Source: Nannochloropsis salina CCMP1776
Lineage: Eukaryota > Sar > Eustigmatophyceae > Eustigmatales > Monodopsidaceae
Assembly: GCA_004565275.1 (NCBI GenBank)
Contig: SDOX01000006.1
Span: 558,001-622,000 of the forward strand
Reading direction: 5' to 3'
Length of the DNA: 64,000 nt
The notes below the pieces were generated by a model that saw only the letters and a program-made list of their open reading frames with translations, was not told where the DNA came from and ran no database searches. The position numbers and the translations under genes are program-made. How positions within the stretch are numbered: the first letter of the stretch is position 1; every line of letters starts with the position of its first letter. Shown here piece by piece: positions 22,701-32,000 of the stretch.

Positions 22701-23525
22701 CTTCAAGCAGGGTATGGGCCTCTAAAATCTGGTAGCCCGTTTCTCCTGTGGGCGCCAGTACACAATTGTTTGGCAGGATCGGCGGCATCGACGACATTTT
22801 CTCCTGATGCAGCCACTACCGAGATCGTGCTTGGTACAGAGGAAGGTTTTACGGAGATCAAAATATCAAAAAGCGATGAATGTATTGTGGGGCTGTGTTT
22901 TAAAACGACTGCCTGTCGCGAGCTCTCTGTCGGTGTAACGGAGTCCGCCGGCAGTCGCACAAGCGATATTTCCGTCCCCCCCGGATGGCAAGTCACTGCT
23001 TTTTGGGGCACCTTGGGGCAGCACGGCTTACACAGTTTGGGTATGATAATTAGGCTGGGTAGTTTGGAAAGCTCAAGTTCATGGGCGTCAACATTGAGTC
23101 TACCCGCGGACGCATGGGGAGTCCACACGTCTTGCCGGGTAGACCGCGCAACATGTCAACTCTTGCGATGGACAGGAGAAGACATATCCACGGTGCTGAC
23201 GGTATTGCGTGCAGCCCGTCGTTATCTCGAAAATTGTTTAAAAGATCCTAGCAATACAAAATTCCGGCTCATACGCGTACGAAGCAAGTTTTTCCTCGAC
23301 AATATCGGAAAAGTACCGGGATCGGGTCATTTAATGCAAGCTTTGGGATTTGAGCACATAGCGGCAGCAGCGACTGCCTTTTCTGCGACGGAATATGGAA
23401 AGCCAGAGGAGGAGGAGGCATGTTATACTCTTCCACTATTTCAAGTCGTTCCATCACGCTTAAAACGAAATATTTATAGATTAGACGTCAACATCACAAG
23501 ACTTGTCGATATGTCAGCAAGCTGA
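19731..23525 (+). CDS. PNG1: Peptide:N-glycanase (PNGase) with UBL, ILEI/FAM3-like, UBA, jacalin-like and PUB domains
   Basis: 1264 aa. Residues 1 to about 95 look ubiquitin-like ('LMYGKPSFPIQDDTDVQALV'). The transglutaminase-fold core carries the zinc pairs CDGC and CKMC and the PNGase triad Cys379 (GRCGEWAN), His406 (DHVWTEVW) and Asp423 (HLDSCE), with spacings of 27 and 17 as in yeast and animal enzymes. It should deglycosylate misfolded N-glycoproteins retrotranslocated by ERAD. Beyond the core are: an ILEI/FAM3-like domain (about 610-776, 'GIRGLNVVVLN' ... 'IVFAGIKAV'); a UBA-like helix bundle (about 871-903, 'LLVSEGMEPNVAAAKAL'); a jacalin-related beta-prism (about 973-1113, 'GLCFKTTACRELSVGV' ... 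'LHSLGMIIRLG'); and a C-terminal PUB domain (about 1153-1236, 'YLENCLKDPSNTKFRLIR', 'KVPGSGHLMQALGFE') that should bind p97/Cdc48. Animal NGLY1 has PUB first and a PAW lectin domain last, so the order and lectin modules differ here. Core call certain; accessory domains by eye. Confidence 0.93.
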   Translation: MTHLRLQVYTAATKIPSNEVDLDLKDDASRAPFAMLQTLIQAHTGLQPRDQHLMYGKPSFPIQDDTDVQALVRRIAHADFHTHETSPHHFVSVYPAKILMTAVQDACSRVYFGDKAVLQPCYMFPGSDHPVCESCQANCFPEGFLQAQNSPLLRPFVCAAASLCAEGLGTYIFAERLDEAGSLCCRKSEEDPALRGSESPRSMIPEGGSLVLSPPALALLDKFRQAAHSQQASQFKLQSREGMDMMGRLQSGCTTFSEYESAALKNKALAAIPLAMLHANALAAGGDPFRRPLQFHDTLLRELLAWFKRDFFVWVNNPPCDGCGSTDTKIVGGVAPTVSEAAGKASRVEVYGCKMCPKQTRFPRFNDPGVLLETRRGRCGEWANCFTLCCVAMGFESRYVMDWTDHVWTEVWSPAQERFIHLDSCENAADTPLMYEGGWGKKLSYVIAFGRNHCVDVSRRYTRNFENEMLSRRQSVPEQILIQQIASLNQQLCRNGLSAPVRQSQERMRQEQFELHSLTVLKDAGGGMNIQASERQGRISGDAAWKRARGEDGADLPSAGQQDRRSASVTSVSQAPIGKVEESDKLSNKMETIEREEMAGMPLWPSVPGQRSWFISATSVSSVTKESVARLGAKAGFGPEAITVNGMPVAVGIRGLNVVVLNLSCHIVEQSVAFKTSGASGEETESVDDENPALLFLKEHAVEEKLVLCVMLGQGSRACWDAAAYMLEIASGGASERPEHSQPCIVFAGIKAVTEFGRPRQHFAQVFVTIPLPNKSFPTRFRKNAASRWDGAIATTPVMHQLGPLGDGILSDSPLNTYNALCSTFPKAPLKGFAYKPGYGLVGMAQASGLRRGDGWITEMAWPSRPSAEDDIKVRVRRLFDLLVSEGMEPNVAAAKALHDITPQGPKHREEENSLRGDQLQQAPPDTGGMILRYISLSENQLRSCRGTIEAFDDFEVATPIQAMVERQQGAPILRLQRLRVWSSSNGITGLQAGYGPLKSGSPFLLWAPVHNCLAGSAASTTFSPDAATTEIVLGTEEGFTEIKISKSDECIVGLCFKTTACRELSVGVTESAGSRTSDISVPPGWQVTAFWGTLGQHGLHSLGMIIRLGSLESSSSWASTLSLPADAWGVHTSCRVDRATCQLLRWTGEDISTVLTVLRAARRYLENCLKDPSNTKFRLIRVRSKFFLDNIGKVPGSGHLMQALGFEHIAAAATAFSATEYGKPEEEEACYTLPLFQVVPSRLKRNIYRLDVNITRLVDMSAS

Positions 23526-24067
23526 TGCGAAGATAGTGCGGATACATAAAGTTACGTAAAGAAATGAAAAAACAAGCATCAGTACCATTCAAGGCTGAGT
23601 TGTGAAGGCTCCATCGCTCGTCGTGACATACATTTTCGGCCATGTCTTCGGGTCTCGTTTACTGCAACAGAAGTAGAGTAGTGAGGATCCGGAAATAGGA
23701 GAAGGGTATCTTGATGGTGAGTGTGCGGTCCAAAAGCATTACCTTTTGCATCACGAATATTTTTAAAGGCTCCCACACTCCTTAATCGCATGCAGTTCTC
23801 CTCCCTGAGTGCATAGTTGCCTGTTCCTTTTATATGTCTTAATGGCCCACTTTCCTGCCCGCTTTCAGCGACTCGCTGAGGTCCTCTCGGACGTCTCCTA
23901 TTTCCTGCTGCGATGGGGCCTGGTGGGGACATGGGTAGAGCTCTTTGTGTTTAACGCGAGAGGAAATGTACCAGGACCATGCACAAACTCATAACTCACA
24001 TGTGGATGCCCCCACTCCTCCCCCCACAGCTGTATTGCTCCTGTTTTCCCTTTCAAGGGACAAGGCC
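23526..24067. other. Intergenic region upstream of TAF2
   Basis: About 540 bp holding the PNGase 3' end and the TAF2 5' region. The TAF2 frame is open from 23945, but those 41 codons do not resemble the family and are treated as 5' UTR. Nothing else seen. Confidence 0.4.
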
Positions 24068-27000
24068 ATGGCGACAGCGGGCGGGCTGGCGATGCGGGCA
24101 GAGGTCCTGCACGAGACCCTCCGGCTTTATGTGGACATAGCCCAACGACACGTGCGGGGCCATGCCACCCTATGGATTTTGCTGCCTTCACCGCCAGCTG
24201 ATGTCGGGGCGCCGGCTGAGGGAGACTTTTTCGCGTACCGGTTGCACGCGCGGCAGATGGAAATCCATGAAGTGAGGGTGAACGACGAGGTGGCGTCCTA
24301 CGTATACCCGCATCCTGTCGACTTACTCCGAGACTTCGTACCTTGCCAAGGGGAAGAGAATGGTAACAAAGAGGAGGGCCAAAAGATAGCGGAGACCTCG
24401 TTGGACTACGATGCCTTGGATATGCACTATAGGTGCGAGCTCATCGCCTCGCAGGAAGGAGAGCTCGGACTGCAGCTACCCAAACGCCAGACCTGGGCCC
24501 CCTCCCACCGAGACGACGTCGACATCCTTCCTCAAGTTGTATTAAATGCGCAGGCGGCTGCTCTTCGCATTGCCAAAGTTGACATTACGTACAGTCTGGA
24601 TCATCCCGTGGCAGGCCTGCGCTTCGAGAGCCAGCCGGCGCATGCGTACAGTGTGCGTTGTCCCGGTGTGCTTCACGACGTCGATGGACCTCGCTGCTGG
24701 TTCCCCTGTGCGGACCGCACTACGGACGTGTTTACGCTGGACATGATCATATCTGTTCCTTGCTCTATTTCTGGAGTGGGCGAGGCAAATGGAGCGGAAG
24801 GGGGGGGGAGGGGGAACACTGGCAGCTTGGGGCACTCTGATCAGAAGGGTGCGACAGGCGGCGTTGTTGACGGCTTCAGAACAGATTTGTGTGGCGACAG
24901 TACCCATCCTAAAGCGGCGAGGAACGCCCGCCCGCCGATCGTGTTGGTGGGAGGGGGGGAGCTTGTGGGCAAACGGATGACGTCGGGCGAGTTGGTGGGA
25001 GGGGGGGAGCTTGTGGGCAAACGAATGACGTCGGGCGAGGAGGCGACGGAGTGGCACTATGCCATCGAGACGCCAATCACCGCGTCGGCTGTCTCTCTGG
25101 TAGTAGGTCACTTCGGACGGTACGTGGATAGGGAGGTGCCACGGGTCTCGCACCACTATCTCTTGAGGGGTGCGGCCACAGGGTCTTCTCTTGCTGAGAG
25201 GGACTGTGGAGGGGGATCTGAAGCAACGCCACCCTCCTCCCCGCCGCCGCCGCCGCGGTCGTGGGTCGCGCACAGCGTTGAGGGTTTGGGTCCCGCTTTG
25301 AGTTTCTTGGCAGACTTCTTCCACCTTGCGCCGGGCGGGGTCGCACCAGCACCTCCGTGCCTCACCCATCGCACAGTCTTCGTCAGGGGCCTGCCCGACG
25401 CCGCCATCGCCTTTCACGGCCTCTCCCTGCATCGCGCGGGGGACCTGCATCCCCCGCGGGTCTTCGATTCCTCCATGGCCCTGCACCTAGGCATGGCCGA
25501 GGCCTTCTTCGCGTCCTGGCTGCTCCCTCGCCTCCGGCCCCGCTTCAGCCGCGACCGCTGGATCTTCCACGGCGTGCTAGGCTACCTGCTCCTCTTGTAT
25601 GTGCGACGACGCTTGGGCGAACACGAATACCGGTGTCGGCTCCTGCGGCTCATGGACGCCGTCATCGCGCTTGAGCGGGAGGGTCAGAGCATGCCTTTGC
25701 TGCCCCCTGATTCTCTGCTTCTGGCGCGGGAGATGTACAGTCCTGCAAATCTAGAGCTGGTTCGTGTCAAGCCCCCGATCATCATGCACATGATCGAGCA
25801 GCGCGTCGGGCGTAAGCCTTTGCGGGACGTTCTTCGCTCAGTGGCCTGCCCCACCCCGGCGGCCGCAAGCCCGACAGGCGAGCCTTCAGACGGCATCGAC
25901 CAGGACGCGGTGGTAGCACGCGACATGGATGATCCTGACCCGTCTGCATCCTCTCCCAAGCATGCTGCCGGCGTGACTCCCGTGTCCGCCGGGACCGTCC
26001 GCCCGCAGGCATTAAAGACGCTGGGCTTTCTCCGCCTCTGCCTCAAGACCAGCAGTCGGGGCGACTTTATCAAGAACCTGCGGGAATGCTGGCTGGAGGG
26101 CCGGGGTCCGGCCTACTTCTCAGTATTTCATGCCTTTGACCGTCGCGCTCCCAAGCCTGAATTGACTATCACTTTGAGACAGACTGTTCCGCCCTGGGGG
26201 CGACTTTTCACGGGCCCTCTTCGCATCCGCATAATGGAGGATGGAGGTCCCTACGACTACGACAGGGACATAAGTGAGGCCGAGCACGTCTTCACATTCA
26301 AGCTACACTCCAAGGTGCGAAAGGTGGGGGGCAGTCGGCAGCGCAAGCAGCAAATCTCGGCGAACTTGTCGGAGAAAGATCCCGGACCTGAGGCGGGTTC
26401 CAAAGCGAAGAAAGCCGCCAAAGCTGGAGCGCATGATGATGCTGATACGCCTTCAGGCATCAATGGAAACGATCCCGCAACGGATGCTCCGAAGCCCAAA
26501 AAACGTCGGAAAAAGGCGAATGCAGCTGCAGAAGCTAGTTCGGCAGAACAGGAACAAGGGCTTGCCGGAGGATCAGCTACCGCGTCTGTGTCTGAAACGT
26601 TGACGGGTGGGGTTAGGGGCTCACGGCAGGAGGATGATGACTACACACTTTCACGCCGGGAGCACTACTGTCCCGTCGTTTGGCTGAGATTGGATCCAGA
26701 TCTGCAATGGATAGCGGAATGGGAATGGGAGAACCTGCCGGAGTACATTTTCTTGGAGCAGCTTCATCGCGACCCGGACGCCGCCGCGCAATGCTTGGCT
26801 CTCCGAGCCCTGACAAGCTATCCCAAAGCCACGCAAGACACAACAGCGCTAGTTGGCAGCGTTCAATCGGGCACGACGCTACGACCCAGCTTGGCGGCCC
26901 AGGCCATGAGCGATTGCGTGCGAGGCAAGCAGGGGCCAGGGTGGGTGGAGCCTTCCTTGAACGTGCGCATGGAGGCGGCTCGGGCGCTGGCAGCTTGGCA

Positions 27001-28495
27001 GAGCAACCACGCGCCAGGATCTATGATAACAGCAGATTCAGGATGGCGAGGTTTGGATTTCCTTTTTCGCGCTTATCGGGAGCGCTACTTCGATGCCACA
27101 TCCAGGGTGCCTCTGCCCGCAGACTTCACGGATGAGGCAGAGTACCAGCTACAGAAGGCCTTGCTTTACGCGATATCCCTTGTCCGCGGCAAAGACCGGT
27201 ACACCCCGCGGATCGTCTGGGAATTCCTCCGCAGCGTCTTGGAAGGCCATGACAACTCTCGCAACCCCTTGGACGACTCTGCCTTCCTCAGGACCGTACT
27301 CTCCGCTGTTGCCAATCTCCGCGTCAACTCATCCCAGGAGCGTTCGGGAACAAGTCTGGTGGAGAATCTACACCCGCAAGTAATGCGACATCTGATCTGG
27401 CACCAGGAAGTTGGCTCTTATGACCATGCTGTGGAAGCTGCGGCACTTCGAGCCTTGTGGAACTTGGAGCTCGTCAGGGGAGGAAGCCAGGCTAAAGCTG
27501 TCGAATTTTTGCAGTACGTCAAAAGCATCCCCGACCAGGTGCTCAGCAAAAAAGCGCTGTCCGATCCCTCATCTCTCGTGCCATTGCGACTGGCCGCCCT
27601 GGAGGCTGTGGTAAGATTGCAGATTCAGGAGGCGAAGCATTTCGATACCGATTCAAGTGCGGCTGAGGCTGCAGGAGCAGGGATTGAGGGGCCTCGAAAG
27701 GCATTGCACTGGGTGCTGACAATCCTGAAGCACGAAAAGGCATGCGGATCCATTATTTTTTGTTACAAGGCCCTTCAGGTCCTCTTCGACGCTCTCCGGC
27801 ATCCCTTGGACTATCGTTCGGATGCTCTGAATTTCCACGCGCCTCTTGCGTTGGCGCCGACACACTTCCTTGATCACCTCGCTACCAACGGTCAGGCATA
27901 TGATGAACTAGATGCTGCCGTTGCGAGCAATGCTTCCTTGAAATCCAAAGAGAATCCATATTTGAGCTCGCTGCGATCGACTGAATTTGTTGGGCCTCAT
28001 GAAGACGTCCGAAAAGAGATGTGGCATTTCATAACGACGGAAAGCTGGTACAGCCAACCGCTGCGTGGGATGGCTTTGTGGTTGTTTCAGGCAATCTGGG
28101 GATACCGGCCTCTGGAAGAAAGCAAGTTGCATGACAAAGAAGACCCTGTGGGGACCAATGAAGCCGCTTCCAGCGAGCTTAAAGAATTTATCGGCCTGGA
28201 GGATGTATACATGGAGCTTTTGAGTCTGCGCGCCGATGGAGTATTCTCGTTGCGATCCACACTTTTCGACGAGCATGACTGGAGAGTGTGGCGAGACCGG
28301 CGAGCCCGGCGATTAAGCGCTCAGCCTGGTGGTGGTAGGAAGGAAAACGTTGCAGGCAACAAGTCCTTGACCATGGAAGACCTCTCAGATACGGAGCGGA
28401 GTGAGCGGACGATGTGCCTGGAATCCCGCAAGGCCATCATGAAAAGCAATTCAAAGGTCCGGCTGAAGGTATCGATTGCCAAGACCTCTATCTAA
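24068..28495 (+). CDS. TAF2: TFIID subunit TAF2 (catalytically dead M1-aminopeptidase fold)
   Basis: 1475 aa from the ATG at 24068 (MATAGGLAMRAEVLHETLRLYVDI). The N-terminal M1-peptidase-like region matches TAF2: 'HVRGHATLWILLP', 'YRCELIASQEGELGLQLPK', 'GVLHDVDGPRCWFPCAD'. The position of the zinc-binding HExxH helix reads 'WIFHGVLGYLLLLY', so the fold is non-catalytic, as in other TAF2. The second half has the TAF2 marker 'CPVVWLRLDPDLQWIAEWEWENLPEYIFLEQLHRD' followed by HEAT-like helices. A Lys-rich insert (about residues 755-840, KPKKRRKK) resembles a nuclear localisation signal. TAF2 contacts initiator DNA in the general transcription factor TFIID. A 16-residue unit (LVGGGELVGKRMTSGE) is directly duplicated at 24944-25039. 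No introns are apparent. Confidence 0.9.
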   Translation: MATAGGLAMRAEVLHETLRLYVDIAQRHVRGHATLWILLPSPPADVGAPAEGDFFAYRLHARQMEIHEVRVNDEVASYVYPHPVDLLRDFVPCQGEENGNKEEGQKIAETSLDYDALDMHYRCELIASQEGELGLQLPKRQTWAPSHRDDVDILPQVVLNAQAAALRIAKVDITYSLDHPVAGLRFESQPAHAYSVRCPGVLHDVDGPRCWFPCADRTTDVFTLDMIISVPCSISGVGEANGAEGGGRGNTGSLGHSDQKGATGGVVDGFRTDLCGDSTHPKAARNARPPIVLVGGGELVGKRMTSGELVGGGELVGKRMTSGEEATEWHYAIETPITASAVSLVVGHFGRYVDREVPRVSHHYLLRGAATGSSLAERDCGGGSEATPPSSPPPPPRSWVAHSVEGLGPALSFLADFFHLAPGGVAPAPPCLTHRTVFVRGLPDAAIAFHGLSLHRAGDLHPPRVFDSSMALHLGMAEAFFASWLLPRLRPRFSRDRWIFHGVLGYLLLLYVRRRLGEHEYRCRLLRLMDAVIALEREGQSMPLLPPDSLLLAREMYSPANLELVRVKPPIIMHMIEQRVGRKPLRDVLRSVACPTPAAASPTGEPSDGIDQDAVVARDMDDPDPSASSPKHAAGVTPVSAGTVRPQALKTLGFLRLCLKTSSRGDFIKNLRECWLEGRGPAYFSVFHAFDRRAPKPELTITLRQTVPPWGRLFTGPLRIRIMEDGGPYDYDRDISEAEHVFTFKLHSKVRKVGGSRQRKQQISANLSEKDPGPEAGSKAKKAAKAGAHDDADTPSGINGNDPATDAPKPKKRRKKANAAAEASSAEQEQGLAGGSATASVSETLTGGVRGSRQEDDDYTLSRREHYCPVVWLRLDPDLQWIAEWEWENLPEYIFLEQLHRDPDAAAQCLALRALTSYPKATQDTTALVGSVQSGTTLRPSLAAQAMSDCVRGKQGPGWVEPSLNVRMEAARALAAWQSNHAPGSMITADSGWRGLDFLFRAYRERYFDATSRVPLPADFTDEAEYQLQKALLYAISLVRGKDRYTPRIVWEFLRSVLEGHDNSRNPLDDSAFLRTVLSAVANLRVNSSQERSGTSLVENLHPQVMRHLIWHQEVGSYDHAVEAAALRALWNLELVRGGSQAKAVEFLQYVKSIPDQVLSKKALSDPSSLVPLRLAALEAVVRLQIQEAKHFDTDSSAAEAAGAGIEGPRKALHWVLTILKHEKACGSIIFCYKALQVLFDALRHPLDYRSDALNFHAPLALAPTHFLDHLATNGQAYDELDAAVASNASLKSKENPYLSSLRSTEFVGPHEDVRKEMWHFITTESWYSQPLRGMALWLFQAIWGYRPLEESKLHDKEDPVGTNEAASSELKEFIGLEDVYMELLSLRADGVFSLRSTLFDEHDWRVWRDRRARRLSAQPGGGRKENVAGNKSLTMEDLSDTERSERTMCLESRKAIMKSNSKVRLKVSIAKTSI
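24944..25039 (+). repeat. 48-bp in-frame tandem duplication inside TAF2
   Basis: Two adjacent 48-bp units (24944-24991 and 24992-25039) that differ at a single base (CGG versus CGA for the same Arg codon). Each encodes 16 residues, so the reading frame is kept. It sits in a Gly-rich surface insert of the M1-like domain. The near-identity, with only a synonymous change, suggests a recent duplication that may vary in copy number between strains. Confidence 0.9.
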
Positions 28496-29035
28496 GTTTG
28501 GACTGCAGCGAAAGTTGTTGAAAATGTGTGTCTAGTTATTTAGCTAGTGTTGCACCTTGGCTTGACCGAGTCCAGTGACCGAATTTTGATAGACGCTTTC
28601 ACGCTTCCATTCTTGTCGACGCATAGCGAAGAAATTGGTCAGTGGAACTGCAGATACATGTACTCATAGCAGAGATAAGCATCCAATAATGTAAATAGGT
28701 CTGTGTCGTACATCCTGTTTTGTTTGTGCTGCACTTTATTTTAACCTCCCGTCCCTGCTGCTCTTTCAGACACCTTCGCTTCTAGTTGTTGTACATCGAC
28801 AGCGATATCGATGTCGCAAGTTTGCATTAAGCGGCGACTGCCGTTGCTCGCAATACTCAATCGCTACTTTAGTGCAATTTTTATCAATAACTCACCCGTC
28901 TTCTCCATCTTCGGCCTGATGATGGTGGCATGTATCTTGACGTGTATCCACTCAAAAGTCGACAGGATACTAATTCATTATTCTGCTTCTTTTCCAGGCT
29001 CCACACCAAGTAACTCTGCGAATGAAAGAAGCAAG
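28496..29035. other. Intergenic region upstream of XPG
   Basis: 540 bp. The XPG frame is open upstream to 28811, but the extra 75 residues are hydrophobic and unlike any XPG protein. An acceptor-like 'CTTTTCCAG' at about 28990-28998 suggests a spliced 5' UTR instead. No other gene seen. Confidence 0.4.
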
Positions 29036-32000
29036 ATGGGAGTACATAACTTGTGGCAGTTGCTGTTGCCTGTGGGCAGGCGTGTGAATGTGGAGTCTTT
29101 GGAGAGGAAAACATTAGCTATCGATGTGAGCATTTGGCTTACGCAGTTTATTAAAGCGATGCGAGACGACGAAGGGAAGGTGGTCAAAAACGCGCACATC
29201 ATAGGCACATTCCGGCGCATTGTAAAATTGTTGTTTTACCGCATTCGTCCAATTTTTGTTTTTGACGGAGGTACACCGGAAATAAAACGACGCACAGTGA
29301 TGTCTCGAAAGCGCCGTCGTGAAGATCAAGAGACGAGCGTGCGAAAGACAGCCCAGCGCCTGCTCCTGGCACAGTTGAAAAAACAGCACATCCTTTCTGG
29401 GAGCACTGTATTAGCAGAGGCCTCAGGGAAGAATAAAAAGCAAAAAGCGGATTTAGAGCCCGTAGGGTCATTGGGAGCGGAGGCTGGTTTTGCAGCTGGA
29501 TTCATTCCTGGGGCTCCTGAAAAGGGATGGGATCCTCCGGACGCCGAGGTGGCGGGGCGGGAGGAATTTGTGGCCGGGGATGGGAGCCAAGATGCCCGAA
29601 AGGGTGCAGAGAAGGTAGATGGCCATGGTGTAAATGGTGATGGTGGCTCGATACGGCAAAGAAGCGCGGCCGCAGCGTTCGCTCAGGCCTTGCCGGCTTC
29701 TGCAAGTGACGAGGAGGAGGTGGAGTGGGAGGAGGAAGAAGGCAGCGGGACCGACGACGTCGGGGACATTCTTCTCGAAGACGACAACGTGGATGTGATG
29801 GTGCTGGCCTCTCTCCCGCCTGAGCTGCAGAAGGACGTCGTTGAATCGGCCAAACGCCGGCAGCGAATGCTCTCCCGCCAAGCTTTCATGCCGGTTGCAG
29901 GCAATCCCGCCCTGTATTCGCAGGCGCAAATTTCGAATTTCTTGAAAAGCTCGCGACTCAACCAGAAGGTTTCGAGTCTGCGCGAGGTGCTAGGAGATGA
30001 TGGCAATCGCGACGATGAAGGCATCGGGGCAGGCGGCAAGGACCAGCCCGAGAGCTCTGCCGGTTCCGGCCCCTGTATGGTGGAGCCAGATGGAGATGCG
30101 TCTGGGCTTAAGCGTGCAGAGTTTCAAGATGGTTGTAAAGATACCACTGAGGCCGTGTGGTCGAAACCAGGGCATGCGCCCCAAAGCAGCGGGCTCGCGG
30201 GGGTGGACGAAGGCGGGTGGTCGGGGGGAGGCCTTGGGGAGGATGATGGGAGGGACGGAGGAGGAGAAAAGGCGGTCGACTTGGTGCAGGGCGGTGGATT
30301 TCTCCCCGAAGACGAGCACATGGATGGCCATGGCGACGAGGAGAGGGGCAGGGATGTAGGGTCGATGGGAGGAGGAGGCTTCCTCCCGGAGTCGGAGGGG
30401 GAGGAGGGCGTGGAGGACGGAGCGACCGAGGGGGGCGTGCAGGGCGGTCCGAGGGTGATGGGCGGTGACGAGGAATGCGGACCGGTGGTGATGAAGGAGG
30501 CAGGTGCCCCCTTTCCCCGGGACGACTCCTCGTCGGGTGGGATGGATGCGAGCAGGGAGGGAGTCGGGGCGGGGGCGAACACCGCGGAGCAGTGGCTGGA
30601 GGAGGAGGAACGGGAGATGGCTCTGGCGGTGAGAATGTCTCTGGAGGAAGCGGCAAGCCGGGGAGGGCGAGAGGGGCAGGGTGCGAGCGCGGTCGAGGCG
30701 GTCGACGACGACGGGCAGGCAAGCGTGCCTGGCGTCGAAGAGGAGAAAGAGGGAGGCATGCGGCCGTTGCCGACGCTTGGCTCGTTGACGACGGCGAAGG
30801 GACCGAAAGAGGCTGACGACAGGGAGACCGGAGGCTTGGTCTTGTCCCTCCCCGGTGGCCCCGCAAGCGTGGACGACGCCGCCTCCCTGGGAGATTTCCT
30901 CGCGGCCCTGGCGCCTGACCGCCCTCCCGCTCCAGCGCGTCCATCGGGCCCGGGTCGCGGGAATCTCACACCCGGGTCCTTGCCAGCCAAGGGGCAGCAG
31001 TCTTGTGCCCCACCCTCGACTTCTCCTGTAAAGACAGGCCCCCCGGTCGGTGCACGTGGGGGGGGCTTGAGGGATCCGAGGACGGCCGGTGCCAACCCGG
31101 CCTCCTCCCCTTCCTCCTCCCTGTCCAAGTCCGTGCTCCCCACCGAGAAAGCTTTTCAAAATGCGGTTGCGACCGCATCGCGCTTGACCACGTGGGCGGG
31201 AGTGGCGGTGCGGAGAGCGATCCAACAACATGTGCAGATGGCGGCGCCTGGGGTGGACCCTCCAGCATCCTTGCCGCCGTCACGGGGAGGACAGATGTAT
31301 GGGAGAGAGAAAGCTGAGGGTCAGGTTGAGGAGGAGGCATCGTGGGATGAAACCCTGCCCTTCTTGCAGCGAGGGAGAGACGAGGGGAGCGATCATGATG
31401 CGGACAAGGAAGGGGAGGAAGACGACATTGAGTGGGAGGGTGGGGACGACAAGGAAGACCTGTCGGCGGAGGAAGAGAAGGACGAGAGCCTGGGAGAAGA
31501 AGGAATGACAGTTGACATTGATGGGGATATCAGAGTAGGAACAGCGTTTCCGGGCATGGTTGCACCGACAGAGGCGGCTGAGGCTCCCACAGGCGTGGCT
31601 TGGTCGCGACCAACTGGAGGAGGCAGTGGCGTGAGCGCGGAGGCCGACCGAGGGTCTCTGCTGACTCTGCTTGAGACTGCGAATGCGGACTCAGGTGGCC
31701 GGAGGGATCTCGAAGAGGCGAGTGTGACGGTGGGGAAAGGTGAAGAACCGAAGCCAGTCGCGGAGTGGGAAGGCTTAGGCACGGACCAGGACGTCATGGA
31801 CCTGGGGGATGGAGGGAGGGGAGGTGATCAGACAGAGGCGAGGGCCCATGCGGAAGAAGCAATGGAGCAGGAGGAAGAGGAGGGGAAGGTGGAGCCACTG
31901 GCCATGGCGTCCGAAGTAAGCCATGCCGGCATGTCCCTGACAGGCAGCGACGATGTATTAGGGCAGGGGACCGAGGAGTACGAGGATATGAGCAGAGACC

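Noticed and set aside
28811-29035. 75-residue N-terminal extension of XPG
   Set aside because: All XPG/FEN1 proteins begin at the MG(V/I) motif because the N-terminal residues enter the active site; the extension is probably 5' UTR or intron read-through.
29990-31231. Long antisense open frames (up to 413 aa) under XPG
   Set aside because: They mirror the GAG/GGA-rich acidic spacer of XPG; the products are low-complexity Arg/Ser/Pro-rich with no domain, so they are composition artefacts.
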